A DNA stretch of 64,000 nt from Microcyclospora pomicola (taxonomy: Eukaryota; Ascomycota; Dothideomycetes; Capnodiales), in assembly GCA_002786065.1 (NCBI GenBank), contig NHNY01000005.1, positions 744,001 to 808,000 on the forward strand, in the 5' to 3' direction. Shown piece after piece: positions 48,835 through 59,045 of this stretch (within the stretch, counting starts at the first letter, position 1; every line of letters begins with the position of its first letter). The notes below the pieces were generated by a model, which was given only the letters and a program-made list of their open reading frames with translations, did not search any database and was not told the DNA's origin. The position numbers were made by a program, and so were the translations under genes.

Positions 48835-51273
48835 ATGCAACTCGCATACTATGCTGGCGTCTCGACCGCCGCGGCCGCGGCATGCCTAGTCAAGGCCTTC
48901 CACCAACGACCGAACTTCTACAGCGCGACCGTCTATCTCTCACAGTCGAACGCCTGCCTACTGATCCTGACCAATCTGGTGCTCGTGCTCGCATGCTCCT
49001 TCATGTTCGGTCTACAGCGGCTGCTGTACGGCCGTTTACGTCCAATCGAGATGGAGCAACTTTCAGAAAAAGCATGGTATGCGGTGTTGGACACGCTTCT
49101 GGCGATGCCCAGCTTCCGCGAGGATGTCGGCGGATGGCTCTTGACCATGTTCGTGCTCTTGCTCGCGGGCAAGGTCTGGGGGTGGATCGGCGAAGGTAGA
49201 GTGGATATCCTCGAGCAACAGCCGCCGGCGAACCCGCGACTGTTCCATACTCGCCTTGCGACGAGCTTGGTGGTCAGCGTGTTGTTCGATCTTTATATGC
49301 TGGACTTCTGCATCGAGACAGTCATGGCGGACCCAAGACCGGGGATGATGGTCATCTTCACGTTTGAATTCGCCATTTTGTCCATCTTCTCGCTGTTTAC
49401 GCTGAGCAGATACTGCTTGGTGGTCTGGGAAACAATGGTGCAGAAGCAGCAACTGGCGCAAGCTATTGAAAGCAGGAAGATTGAGATCAGGGCTGAGAGA
49501 GTCGCGGCGAGACAGCAGGAGACGGCCGACGGCCGACCCGCCCCTGCATTGCCGCCAGATGAGGAGCCGATCGAGGTAGATGAGAATGAGGTGGATGTGC
49601 CCGGTTGGGAGGAGAAGAGACGATACCTGTTTGCGTTGGAAGTGTTTTCGGATTTCGTCAAGTTGCTGATTTACATCTTCTTCTTCGCCGTGAGCATCAC
49701 GTTCAACGGTCTACCGATGCATATCATGCGAGATGTCTACATGACATTTGCGTCTTTCAGCAAGAGAGTGACGGATTACGTGGCGTATCGGAAGGCCACG
49801 AGCAGTATGAACACGAGATACCCCGATGCGACGACCGAGGAGATCCGAGGAGATGCTTGTATCGTTTGTCGAGAAAATATGGTTGCGTGGGAGCCAGCTC
49901 AAGTGCCAGGCCAGCCTGCGCCAGCAATTCCTGCGGTGAGACGGGATGAAGGACTGCGAGCAAAGAAGCTGCCATGTGGGCATATTTTACATTTGCGCTG
50001 TTTGAAGGCGTGGCTAGAGCGCCAACAAGTATGTCCGACATGTCGAAGGCCCGTCGTAACGGTGGAGGCTGCGGCGGCCGCTGGGCAAGCTGGTGGGCCA
50101 GCGGCAAACCCACCACCAGGGGCGCAGCAACCCCAACACCGTCCTCCGCGACAAAACAGAGCACGAATTTTCAACCTAGGGCCGCTACGCATTGGGTTTC
50201 TGAATGGACCAGGTGACCAAATACAGAACATCGTCAACCAGATGCGAAATCCAGCAGCGGCAGCACAAGGTCCTGCTCCGGGGGATGACCGACAGGGTAT
50301 GAACAACGCTGATGGACCTGCGCTCGACCACCCAGGTGGCCAGCAGGCCACGGCTGTGGCCCACGGAGGTGCTCGAGCACAAGTGCCAACCTCGATCCAG
50401 CTCATGCAGATCGAGCAGCGAATAGTCCAAGAAATGTACAACCTCAATGTCGAGCAGCAACAGTTGGCTGTGCTACGGCTGATGGAGACGGAGTTGGCAA
50501 GATTGCGAGCTCAGCAGATACCTTTACAGCCACCTGTAGGAACTGCGACAGCTATCCAACGACAGATGGGAAGTTCGCTTCCGAACTTGACCTTATCACA
50601 GGAGACATTGCATGGCATGCGATCTCAGCAGATGGGCAACGGCCAAGATGGCTTACCACCAGGCTTGACCCTGCCAGAAGGTTGGACGATGATGCCCTTG
50701 CAACGTGCAAATGGATCATCACTGTCAGCTGCAGATGTGCAGACTCAGCACCCGTTCTCGTCTCTAACGGATATGCAAGATACGCAGATACCAGCACCAA
50801 CACCAACAGTATCCACTGATACCGGCCCAGGGTCCGACAACGCACGGTCAGATGAAGCCAATGCGCCAACCAATAACGGTCCCACAGACGACGCTGGCTC
50901 ACCTTTGTTTATCCCCACAGCCACTTCTGCGGCGGCGAGCAGCAACGGAGCCAACTCCACCGATCCTGCGACAGCTACGTCGATCGCAAATGGAGACACT
51001 GTACTCAACACAGCATCAGCACCAGCACCAGCGCCCTGGTCCAGCAGTGGAGAATGGGGATTTAACAAAGCAGCCGATCACCGCGCCTCGTCATCAAGCA
51101 CAGATACTGCCACAACCTCATCAGATTCAGCATCAGCGTTATCCTCGACATCGCTTGAGAACCAGGCGAGAGAAGCTGCAAGTCCCACTTCACCATCTGC
51201 GGAAGAGAGCTACAAAGGCAAAGGGAAAGCCAAGGCTGTTGAGGTTGAAGACGTGCATGATCCAGATTCATAG
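48835..51273 (+). CDS. HRD1: ER-membrane E3 ubiquitin ligase HRD1 (synoviolin)
   Basis: 812 residues, one exon. The N-terminal 305 residues hold several membrane helices ([80 protein letters not shown]). They are followed by a RING-H2 domain at about 341-405 with [26 protein letters not shown] and CPTCRRPV. This is the topology of Hrd1, the ligase and retrotranslocation channel of ER-associated degradation, working with Hrd3, Der1 and Ubc7. The 400-residue C-terminal tail is Gln/Pro/Ala/Ser-rich and probably disordered in the cytosol, with a short helical block ([17 protein letters not shown]) before it. The tail is longer than that of yeast Hrd1. Confidence 0.96.
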   Translation: MQLAYYAGVSTAAAAACLVKAFHQRPNFYSATVYLSQSNACLLILTNLVLVLACSFMFGLQRLLYGRLRPIEMEQLSEKAWYAVLDTLLAMPSFREDVGGWLLTMFVLLLAGKVWGWIGEGRVDILEQQPPANPRLFHTRLATSLVVSVLFDLYMLDFCIETVMADPRPGMMVIFTFEFAILSIFSLFTLSRYCLVVWETMVQKQQLAQAIESRKIEIRAERVAARQQETADGRPAPALPPDEEPIEVDENEVDVPGWEEKRRYLFALEVFSDFVKLLIYIFFFAVSITFNGLPMHIMRDVYMTFASFSKRVTDYVAYRKATSSMNTRYPDATTEEIRGDACIVCRENMVAWEPAQVPGQPAPAIPAVRRDEGLRAKKLPCGHILHLRCLKAWLERQQVCPTCRRPVVTVEAAAAAGQAGGPAANPPPGAQQPQHRPPRQNRARIFNLGPLRIGFLNGPGDQIQNIVNQMRNPAAAAQGPAPGDDRQGMNNADGPALDHPGGQQATAVAHGGARAQVPTSIQLMQIEQRIVQEMYNLNVEQQQLAVLRLMETELARLRAQQIPLQPPVGTATAIQRQMGSSLPNLTLSQETLHGMRSQQMGNGQDGLPPGLTLPEGWTMMPLQRANGSSLSAADVQTQHPFSSLTDMQDTQIPAPTPTVSTDTGPGSDNARSDEANAPTNNGPTDDAGSPLFIPTATSAAASSNGANSTDPATATSIANGDTVLNTASAPAPAPWSSSGEWGFNKAADHRASSSSTDTATTSSDSASALSSTSLENQAREAASPTSPSAEESYKGKGKAKAVEVEDVHDPDS

Positions 51274-51742
51274 ACAGTCAACAAAGTTAGTGCTGAACGC
51301 GATATACACTTGTATTCATAAGTATGACGTATCATTCTCTTCTCCCTTGTTGCTGAATCTTACCACCTGAGTCTTCGGATCTCAACGGTAGTTGTATCAT
51401 GCCCGTCCCCATTGTCTGTCTGATGCTGGTGGCTTACGGGGCAACATCGTAGTTGACGAGCAGCATATCATCGATGAGACAAGCTTGGTACAACACCGCG
51501 TAAGTACGATGCCCTGGAAAAGATCAATCCTCGGCTGTACAGGATCAAATACGAAATGTTCATCTTGTCTGGATTGAAATGACTACGTATCGAAAGAGTT
51601 GTCGACGAGAAATCCCATAGGACGGCAGCCTTTCATGTGGATGCATCACCACTGCAAAAGACTAATCCATTTGCTATGTAATATGCACATCTGAGCTGAA
51701 CTACCAACTCTCCGATCAGAAGCTAACATCGTACCTGTAGAG
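51274..51742. other. Convergent intergenic region
   Basis: It lies between the HRD1 stop and the 3' end of the next minus-strand gene. Nothing is recognised. Confidence 0.45.
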
Positions 51743-52233
51743 TCATTCATGAGCATTCGTCGAATCTCCACACCTAACTTCTACAACATACCACAAGCAC
51801 TCGAAGTAATCCACACTAGGATCGTATCCGAAGTAGTCCAGCACATGGCGGTTGACGAGAATATCGTCGTCGACCTGTCATTGGAATTCAAGCAATCAGC
51901 GTATGTTTCGAAGGAAGGAGGCGAGGGTTTCGGACTTACACAGTCATCACATTGATCGACGACATGCACCGACAAGGCCAGGTTATTTGAATCAATCGTC
52001 ACCGGTGTCTCGCAGGGATCGTATGCCGCTGTGTCCCAGTATCTGGCCGGTACACTGATCACATAATCGTCGGGTCCATACATCTTGCCGCAGTAGCTGA
52101 GCCCGGCTTGGGACAGCGTGGCCCGGCCGGTGTGGTTCTTGGTCTGGCGTTTGGCGGTAGTGCTGTTCGTGGCAGGCGCGGCAACGGCGAGAGTCGCCAC
52201 GAGGAGCGTGATGGCAAGAGAGCGGATGGACAT
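51743..52233 (-). CDS. Small secreted protein, double-psi beta-barrel (barwin/RlpA-like)
   Basis: Model complement(join(51743..51874, 51940..52233)), 141 residues. The ATG at 52231-52233 gives a strong signal peptide (MSIRSLAITLLVATLAVAAP) and then a Kex2-like KR site at about residues 28-29. The mature part has GRATLSQAGLSYCGKMYGPDDYVISVP and VHVVDQCDDC, a pattern of double-psi beta-barrel proteins such as barwin, RlpA and fungal cerato-platanin-type neighbours. The 65-bp intron (phase 0, donor GTAAGT, acceptor ACAG) adds VDDDILVNRHVLDYFGYD and WYVVEV, which complete the barrel. A longer frame upstream reaches another ATG at 52303-52305, but the signal peptide favours 52233. It is probably extracellular and wall-associated; an enzymatic role is not established. 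Confidence 0.8.
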
Positions 52234-52816
52234 GGTGGAATAAGAAGTTGGGAGGTGGTGGTCGTTGTGTCGGGATAGAGTTCGCATGGAAAAGAGGTCA
52301 TCCACGAGCGCGGGTTATATAGATTCACGACTGCGTAATGACGAGACTCACCTTTCCCTCGCGATCACATCTACCACTCTTTCTATCGCGATGGGACGAT
52401 CAGCGATGTCTCGTTGTCATGCCGCGGATGTTACATTGAGGTCATGGACACTTGCTGCATCCTTGTCAACATGCATTAAGTCTATTCCTTCGACACTTGG
52501 CAGATGTTACACGAATCCTGAATCGATAGTACAACATCCTTCGTCAATACCAAGATCTTGGCTCCGGAGTGGAGCATGCGCTGCTGCTTCGCAATGACGA
52601 GATCGCCGATGTGTTCATTCCACCGCTGGACGAAGCCTGATACACGTTCTGAAGCAAAGAATACCTACGACAGCCGAAACGCTTCTAGGACTTTACGGGA
52701 AGCGATCACAGCAGAATGAAAGAGAGTGACAGAATGCAACATGACAGCAACTTGATTGAACTATGGACCGACACTGCTTTTACGCGCATTCCTGACCTCA
52801 TAACTATCTTCACCAC
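52234..52816. other. Intergenic region with TATA box
   Basis: It lies between two co-directional genes for secreted proteins and contains the TATA box listed at 52315. Nothing else is recognised. Confidence 0.4.
52315..52321 (-). promoter_or_regulatory. TATATAA box of the double-psi barrel gene
   Basis: On the minus strand TATATAA lies about 82 bp upstream of the ATG at 52233, a usual TATA position for a highly regulated gene. Confidence 0.5.
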
Positions 52817-53427
52817 TCAAGCATCTGGCTGCTCGCAGCAACTGCAAGTCTCCGCAAGACGATCCTGAACCAAGTAGCTCTTGATCTCGTGAACGTCAAT
52901 TTTGATGCATGCGTCCGTCTCGCAATCGTACTGGATGGGGTTGTTCTGGAACCCGTATGGACAGTCTGCCTCACTAAAGAGATTGACGTTGTAAAGATCA
53001 CCCTTGAACACCTGGACTGTGTTCCAATCAAAGTCCTAACAGGCCGTGTCAGTTTTGGCCGAAGTCAGCAGCACGCGGAATTGATCCGGGGATCGAACTC
53101 ACGTAGTAAGGTGAGATGTTGACACAGCCTCCTGAGGTCTCATTTCCTACGTAACCCGTCACGTAGTTACCGGTGTCGCAGTTGCCATTCTCGTAGAGGT
53201 AGAATGCCCATCCCTCGCCGTCTGGCAGAGGCCCGAACGACTGAACTTGACGCTCTTCAATCGTTGGTGAACCAGCGTCTGAACTTCGTGTCCGTTAGTA
53301 TGTAGTCTTCGGTGAGGAGCCCGATAAGCACATACCCAGCATCCACAACAGTTGCAGTGGCTGCAGTCTCACAGAGACCAGCTTTGGCAAATACGCCAAC
53401 GGCGATGAGAGCAGCTACGAGATGCAT
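52817..53427 (-). CDS. Small cysteine-rich secreted protein (effector-like)
   Basis: Model complement(join(52817..53035, 53103..53283, 53336..53427)), 163 residues. The start gives MHLVAALIAVGVFAKAGLC, a signal peptide. The mature part has about eight cysteines, with GNCDTG, GGCVN, ADCPY, YDCETDAC and ETCSCCEQ near the C-terminus. The first intron uses a GAAG acceptor five bases before a CAG that would break frame; the second has donor GTGAGT and acceptor TTAG (52 and 67 bp). No known domain is recognised. It is small, cysteine-rich and secreted, as many fungal effectors or wall proteins are, but no host link can be shown. A TATA-like element lies about 100 bp upstream. Confidence 0.72.
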
Positions 53428-54739
53428 TGTTCGTTCTGTGTTGGTAGATGTTACAAAGACTTCTTGATCGGAATATATGGATGAAAAGGAACAGTTTGAG
53501 AGTCGGTCGGTATTCAGGCGACCTCTCTATTATAAGTGTTTACTTCGAGGGACACCACAAAAGACCTGAACAGGTGCTCTTGCCATCCTGCCGTCAGTCA
53601 TGTCTTGGCATGCTGGGCCCGAGATATGTTGCTGAGCGGCAAACGACACGAGGTGGGTAGATCAGCAGCGATCGTAGAGACACAACGTTACAGTTCCACG
53701 AGGTGGCAAAATACCACGTTCCTGACAGTGGAGAAGCAACACATGTGCCAACGCGTAGTCCCTGGGCATTGAGCTTGATCGCCGATGGCATACACATGGC
53801 ATTGCCCATATCGTCACCTCGTTCAGGACATGAGACTTGACTGGCCGCTGGCTGATGTCGGAGCCGCGGACAGGTCGAAGGATCGATGCCCAGGAAATGT
53901 GGTATGCGATTCTTTGTGATGCACGGTAGGAATATACATGTACAATTACATCTTCATAACCATGAAGTGCATTCAATTAAGCTCAAACGGGACGCTGCCT
54001 TGCCGTTCGGGTCGCACGGCACGTCCACTACACATCAATCTGACATCCTGCATGACCAGTGCTTCAATTACTGCTCCGCGGGATCCTTCGAATGGGAGCC
54101 AAGACACTACATTAATCCATCTTCACCCTGTTGATGCACGTGTACGTCTTTGAAGTCTCTTTATAGGAAGGTCTTCAGCGCTGAAGTCCAACACCATGTC
54201 TCCTGTTTCTTGGCTGATGTAACATCCATAGCACACATGCCAAGCTGTGCCTCGAAGGAAGACGAAGTGGAGACATGTCCTCGCATTCAAGGACACTGAA
54301 GATCTCGAAAAGCAATGTGCTAACTACAATTTCTTCATCAAGCGAAGAGGAGTCACTTGGCACGCCGCGGAAGGATGGAATGTAACATGAAGCAATTGAA
54401 GAGGTATTGGCGTGGATGCTTCATGGCTGGTAGCGCTTTGCAAGGAGTCGGATGCGGTGTGCGGAGGCAATTCACGCTTTGCCCATGCGAAGGCCATGCC
54501 GCTTGAGATCGTGCGATGGTCATCTGTGACGGACTTCACGATCTTGGCGGGTAGCAGAATTGCCGTTCCACAGCATCCCCCGTTTGAGATGCTGAGACCA
54601 AGTATGAACATAAATACCACGCCGATTTCCAGCTTCAACCCATCAGTCAGACCACAGCTTCACCCCACGAGACTACAGCATCGGTTTTCGATCTTTGCAC
54701 ATCTCAAGCATCTCCTCCTTCTCCCAGATATATTAGACA
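53428..54739. other. Divergent intergenic region between secreted-type genes
   Basis: 1.3 kb with a TATA-like element at 53528 serving the minus-strand gene. No gene or repeat was recognised. Confidence 0.4.
53528..53534 (-). promoter_or_regulatory. TATAATA box of the cysteine-rich secreted gene
   Basis: On the minus strand TATAATA lies about 100 bp upstream of the ATG at 53427, a plausible TATA element. Confidence 0.4.
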
Positions 54740-55793
54740 ATGGCAGCCGAAGGCTTCGTCAACGCTTTGGGCATCGTCTCCGGTGTCCTCGGTATCGTCA
54801 GCTTTGCTTTGAGCGAATTTGGAGGCCAGAGTGACAGTGCGGACACTGGGATCCAGGTGGCACTCGGCACCACTGTCGACCCAAACACTCAACGACAGCA
54901 ACAGAACAGCCCCGACGGAACGATAGCTTACATCTCTGGCAGTGATGCATCGCACAACAGTGTGGGCTTCACCGGTCAGAATGCTTACATTGGGCTGGGT
55001 GAAACCGGCAACTACGGTTATGATGCTAGTGGTGCAGACAGCACATATCTGACCTTGATGGCTGACGATGATATCTGTGTTGCGTGGCTGTCTGTCGAGT
55101 ACAACAACAACAATTATGCCATGATGGTGGGAGACATCTTCAAGGCTTGCGATGTTGGAGACAATCCGCCGGAATGGTAAGTTGAGGACTGCAACGTGAT
55201 GGTCAGTCATAAAGTGTTGACATGTTCCTTGTAGGTATTACAGCGCCCGACAGGCCGGGTTCTACAAGACCGATTCTGGCAGCACTGGTACCAAAGAGTA
55301 CATTCCGCAATGTGGCTGGCTCGATGGCAACACGGCCAACGGACATCGCTACGCAGGATTTCAGGCGCGCATGTCCGAGTTCCAGAACAACCCCTCCGAT
55401 CAATCCGCCATCTGCCGCCAGCCAGTGCTGCAGCTGTACACCGAGAGGGTGATCGCCGGTGGCAAGAAGCGCGATGATGCCGAAGTACCCAAGAAGCTGT
55501 ACGACTCGCTTGTCATCAGCGACATCGAATCGCACAACGCGACTGAACTCTGCCAACACCGAGCTTCTCGCGGTCCGGACTTCGTGTCTATGCATGAAGG
55601 TGCCCACTGCGACATGGAGACACGCCAGGTGGTTCCACTTTGCGGTGGTAGCGTGGACGAGGATTGCTTCTTGCTTGACAACAGCCAGAAGCTCGGCAAA
55701 CGCGACTCCGGCGTCGCCAGCATCATCAAGGGCTACTCGGCGGTCGTGGATTGGCGAGAAGGTCGAGGTGTGGACTATGCCACGAAAGCATGA
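54740..55793 (+). CDS. Hypothetical protein with hydrophobic N-terminus, possibly secreted
   Basis: Model join(54740..55176, 55235..55793), 331 residues. The intron is 58 bp, phase 2, with donor GTAAGT and acceptor GTAG, and joins the codon for W in NPPEWYYSARQAG. The N-terminus (MAAEGFVNALGIVSGVLGIVSFAL) is hydrophobic but not a classical signal peptide. The next 100 residues look beta-rich and Gly/Asn-rich (GYDASGADSTYLTLMADDDICVAWLSVEY). The C-terminal half has spaced cysteines (PQCGWLDGN, SAICRQPV, ELCQHRA, HCDMETRQVVPLCGGSVDEDC) and is otherwise polar. I do not recognise the family. The context (next to two secreted-type genes) and cysteine pairs suggest an extracellular role, which is inference. 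Confidence 0.65.
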
Positions 55794-57301
55794 TCGATGA
55801 AAGAAGGGGAAAAGAATGCGTAGAAGTCAGCGACGTTTGAAAACGGCACACCAACCCTAAAACAAGTTCTGAGCCAAATTCAGGCTTCAACCTTCTATAC
55901 TCTCACCATGTCACTTAGGATATATGTCTGTACCTATGTAGACAGCCTGACTGCAGCTCACCAACATTGCCGTCCCAGCACAATCGATGAGTATTGGCAC
56001 AACAGCAGTCCGGTGACGTGATTCTCACCACCAGAAAGTAATAGCCTCCGAAGCCTTGAGGTGATCGATGCGGAACGAATGTGGAGGGTAGGTACAGTCG
56101 GACCTCACTGTAGCCGTGACCTTTGTAACGACAACCTCGCAGTAGCCATCAAATCTCCAAGATACCTCCTGATCGATCTTCCACCTCCTCATTTCAGTAG
56201 AACCTCACAGGTTATCCACCAGTCATGACGATCAGAGACCATCTCCCTGCCCCTAGATAGGTTGTTCCATCATGCTACAGTAGTCAAGGCCAAATAGATG
56301 TAGAACAGCGCGTCCTGTCCCAATTACAAGGTAGGCGGTTAAACGCATTGCAACACGATATCGGACTTGTAGCTTGCAGCTAAGGTAAGGTGACTGCCTA
56401 AAGTAATTAAGGTAGCTTGGACAGGGTGTCGTACTTGTCCGCTATAACAATGCAGGTATCCTCATCACTGCGATTAAGGACCTCAAGAAGGCAGGTTCCT
56501 ACAAGACCGATCGTCATAACGACTGAAGATCTGACTTGGCTTGCGAATCAATTTTCGCCGATGTCGTAGGTGATGTAGGACGAGGATACGCTTGAACCTT
56601 ACTGTACTATTGCCCGCAGCGCCTTCACCTCGGCGCCTTCACCTCCGCAGCAGCGGCAGCGGCAGTGGCAGTATCAACATCAACAAGCGTGTTCTCTCAC
56701 GATCAGCCGACGGATCTCGCTCGATTTCGCAAGTGATCTGGCTACATCGAGTGAAGAGGAAGGCGAGCGAGCAGATAGCAGGCAGTTCCTGTGCAACACC
56801 AAAGGGAATCGAGGTTCCCCGACAGGAGGCGGCGGTTACAGTCCTCGATTGCGTAAATTAGACTGTGGTTCGCCATGTTTGAGAGACATAGAAAGTGAGG
56901 AGACGGGACAATGACGAAAAAGTGAGTGTTTGGAGGACTAGGAGCTATTAGAAGGGGGATCTCGAGACGGAGGAAAAGGTCCCGAGTGTGTGTAAGAGAG
57001 CGTCAAAAAGCCGAACAAGTCCAGGCCACATGCAAGGCCATGCCACACATGTATGCAGAAGTTCTAGGGTTACTTGTACAGAATCTTGCATTGTCATTCT
57101 AGCCTTCTTCGTCGTCGTTGTCACAGAGACTGGTTGATTCTCCTTGACAATTCCCCCAAGAAGTTGGAAACAATATCATGACCAGAAGCTCGACATCCCC
57201 TCCAGACCCCTCAGACCAAAATGCAAACCCGATCGATGGATATACCCCAGGTGGCGCTAGGGATCGTTTCGTTCGTAGGAAAAGCGTTGCAGATTGGGCT
57301 T
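55794..57301. other. Intergenic region, no gene recognised
   Basis: 1.5 kb between convergent 3' ends. There is a short CCTTCACCT/GCAGCGGCAG-type compositional patch near 56625-56670. Nothing else was seen. Confidence 0.45.
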
Positions 57302-59045
57302 TTACAACACAATCATGCCCATACCGGAGCAGAGAGCCAAGATTGTCAGGACGACCACGGGGAGAGCACCAACCTTGACGGGTGCACCGGGTGCACCAGC
57401 GGCACCTGAGCTGGTGGTTCCACTCGCGCTGGTGGCACCTGAAGTAGCAGCGACGCTACCGGAACTCAATGCGGCGGCACAGCCAGAGCCAGTGGAAGCG
57501 GCCTTGATGGAAGCAGCACCACCGAAGTCACAAGCGCTGGAAACACTGTTCTGGCCAGCGTAGTAGTTGTTGAAGGCGTTGGCGAGCTGCTCGGTGGAGT
57601 TGCACATGGCAAACTCGCCGTAGCTACCAGTGGTGGCGTTGGCCACAATCTCGGCACATGGACTGCCCGAGTAACCACAGACTTGGCTGAAGAGCGTGCC
57701 GTAGTCATCGGTGGACTCGCCGCTGCTGACCACACAAGACAGAGAGTCGTACATGCAAGCGCACAGGTCGGCGTCGGGCGTTCTGGGAAGTGGGGTGGCC
57801 TTGGCTGCCCAAGTGACACCATCGACCGACGGGCACGATTGAGGGGAGTTGGAGGTGGTGTAAGCAGAGGCTTGAACGCCGGTTGGGGAGACGGTAGCGA
57901 TCTGGCTGCTGAGGTTCTCGTAATCCTGGAGAGTAGTGACAGCGTTGTCACTGCCAATGGTGACGAGACCTATAGTATCGAGTTAGAGCTGACCTCGTTC
58001 ACGATTCAGCGGGAAAACCTACCGAAGTCGTTTGCCTCCTGGAAGTACATGTAGACTATACCACCGGACCAGACTTTGGTCATGTCGTCGCCAAAGATCG
58101 CGCCAACTTCGGTGAACACACGAGGAGAGGGAGCATTGCAACCGTACTCGGCGAAGAAAGCTGGGACAGAGTATGATTCAAACTCGGCGGTACGATCGGA
58201 GTACCCGGACTCTTCGTACGAGGAATCGCCGCACCAAGAGTAGATGTTGTAACCCCAAAAGTCGATAGCTGATGTCTGGTCACCACAGTTGAAGTAATCG
58301 GCCAAGTTCTCACGAATGCTCGCGTCGTCGTTGGTTGCGTAACCTACGCCGATGGAGCGGTAGCTCTTGGAGCTGATGTAAGCCTTGCTGTCACGCACAG
58401 CGGCTCGGACGAAGGCACTGGCGTCGGTGTTGTTCTGGGCGTTGGTGACTTCGTTGCCAGCAAAGAAGCCTAGGGTGTTGGTGTAGCCGGCCATGGCATC
58501 GATGACCGAGGTGTAGCGGGAGTAGAGGTCGGTGTTCCACTGAGGAGAATCACGGTTGATCGATTCGGACGGGGAGGACAGATCGGCAATGACATAGATG
58601 CCAGCGTCGGCGAACGCATTCATGCAGGCATCGTGGTCCTGTGTTGGGTCGATGGCGTAGACACGGATGGCGTTGGTCCTCAGTTTAACGAGGTATGGGA
58701 TGTCGCGCGTGCAAGTGCTCTCGTCGGCGAGGGGATCGGTGTAGTCAACCGTGGAACTCGAGGAGTTGCTCGTCGACGTCGAGGTGCCGTTGCCGCTGTA
58801 GTCCTGCTGGTAGGCAACACCACGGATGAAGCTGCAAGAGATGGGTGGTCAACCATGGCCATCTTCACCGTCGCCGGTGTATGTATCCTCATGCCATCCA
58901 CTTACAATTGTGTGCCGTTGGTCTTGTAGAAGAACTTGGAGCCCTTGATGACGATGGGGTCCACGTCGGCCACGACAGAGCTCACGAACAAGCTGGTCGC
59001 GGCGATGACCGCCGCCGTAGCGGAAGCAACGCCGAATCCGCGCAT
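57302..59045 (-). CDS. GPI-anchored 1,3-beta-glucanosyltransferase, GH72 with X8 domain (GAS/GEL family)
   Basis: Model complement(join(57302..57969, 58023..58831, 58906..59045)), 538 residues. A signal peptide ([20 protein letters not shown]) leads into the GH72 domain ([28 protein letters not shown]). The acid/base Glu is near residue 173 (GNEVTN) and the nucleophile Glu near 274 (FAEYGC), about 100 apart as in yeast Gas1 (161/262). A C-terminal X8/CBM43-like cysteine cluster follows ([32 protein letters not shown]), then a Ser/Gly/Ala-rich stretch and a hydrophobic GPI tail ([14 protein letters not shown]). It cuts and re-joins beta-1,3-glucan chains at the cell surface, lengthening them. 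The introns are 74 and 53 bp. It is the first gene left of FKS1, in divergent orientation. Confidence 0.95.

Noticed and set aside
53085-53115. tRNA T-loop-like word (GTTCGATCC on the minus strand) in an intron of the cysteine-rich gene
   Set aside because: The flanking bases do not pair to a T-stem, and no A-box or acceptor stem fits at the right distance.
56497-56513. CCTACAAGACCGATC resembling the coding word at about 55261-55277
   Set aside because: A single 14-15-base match without flanking similarity; taken as chance.
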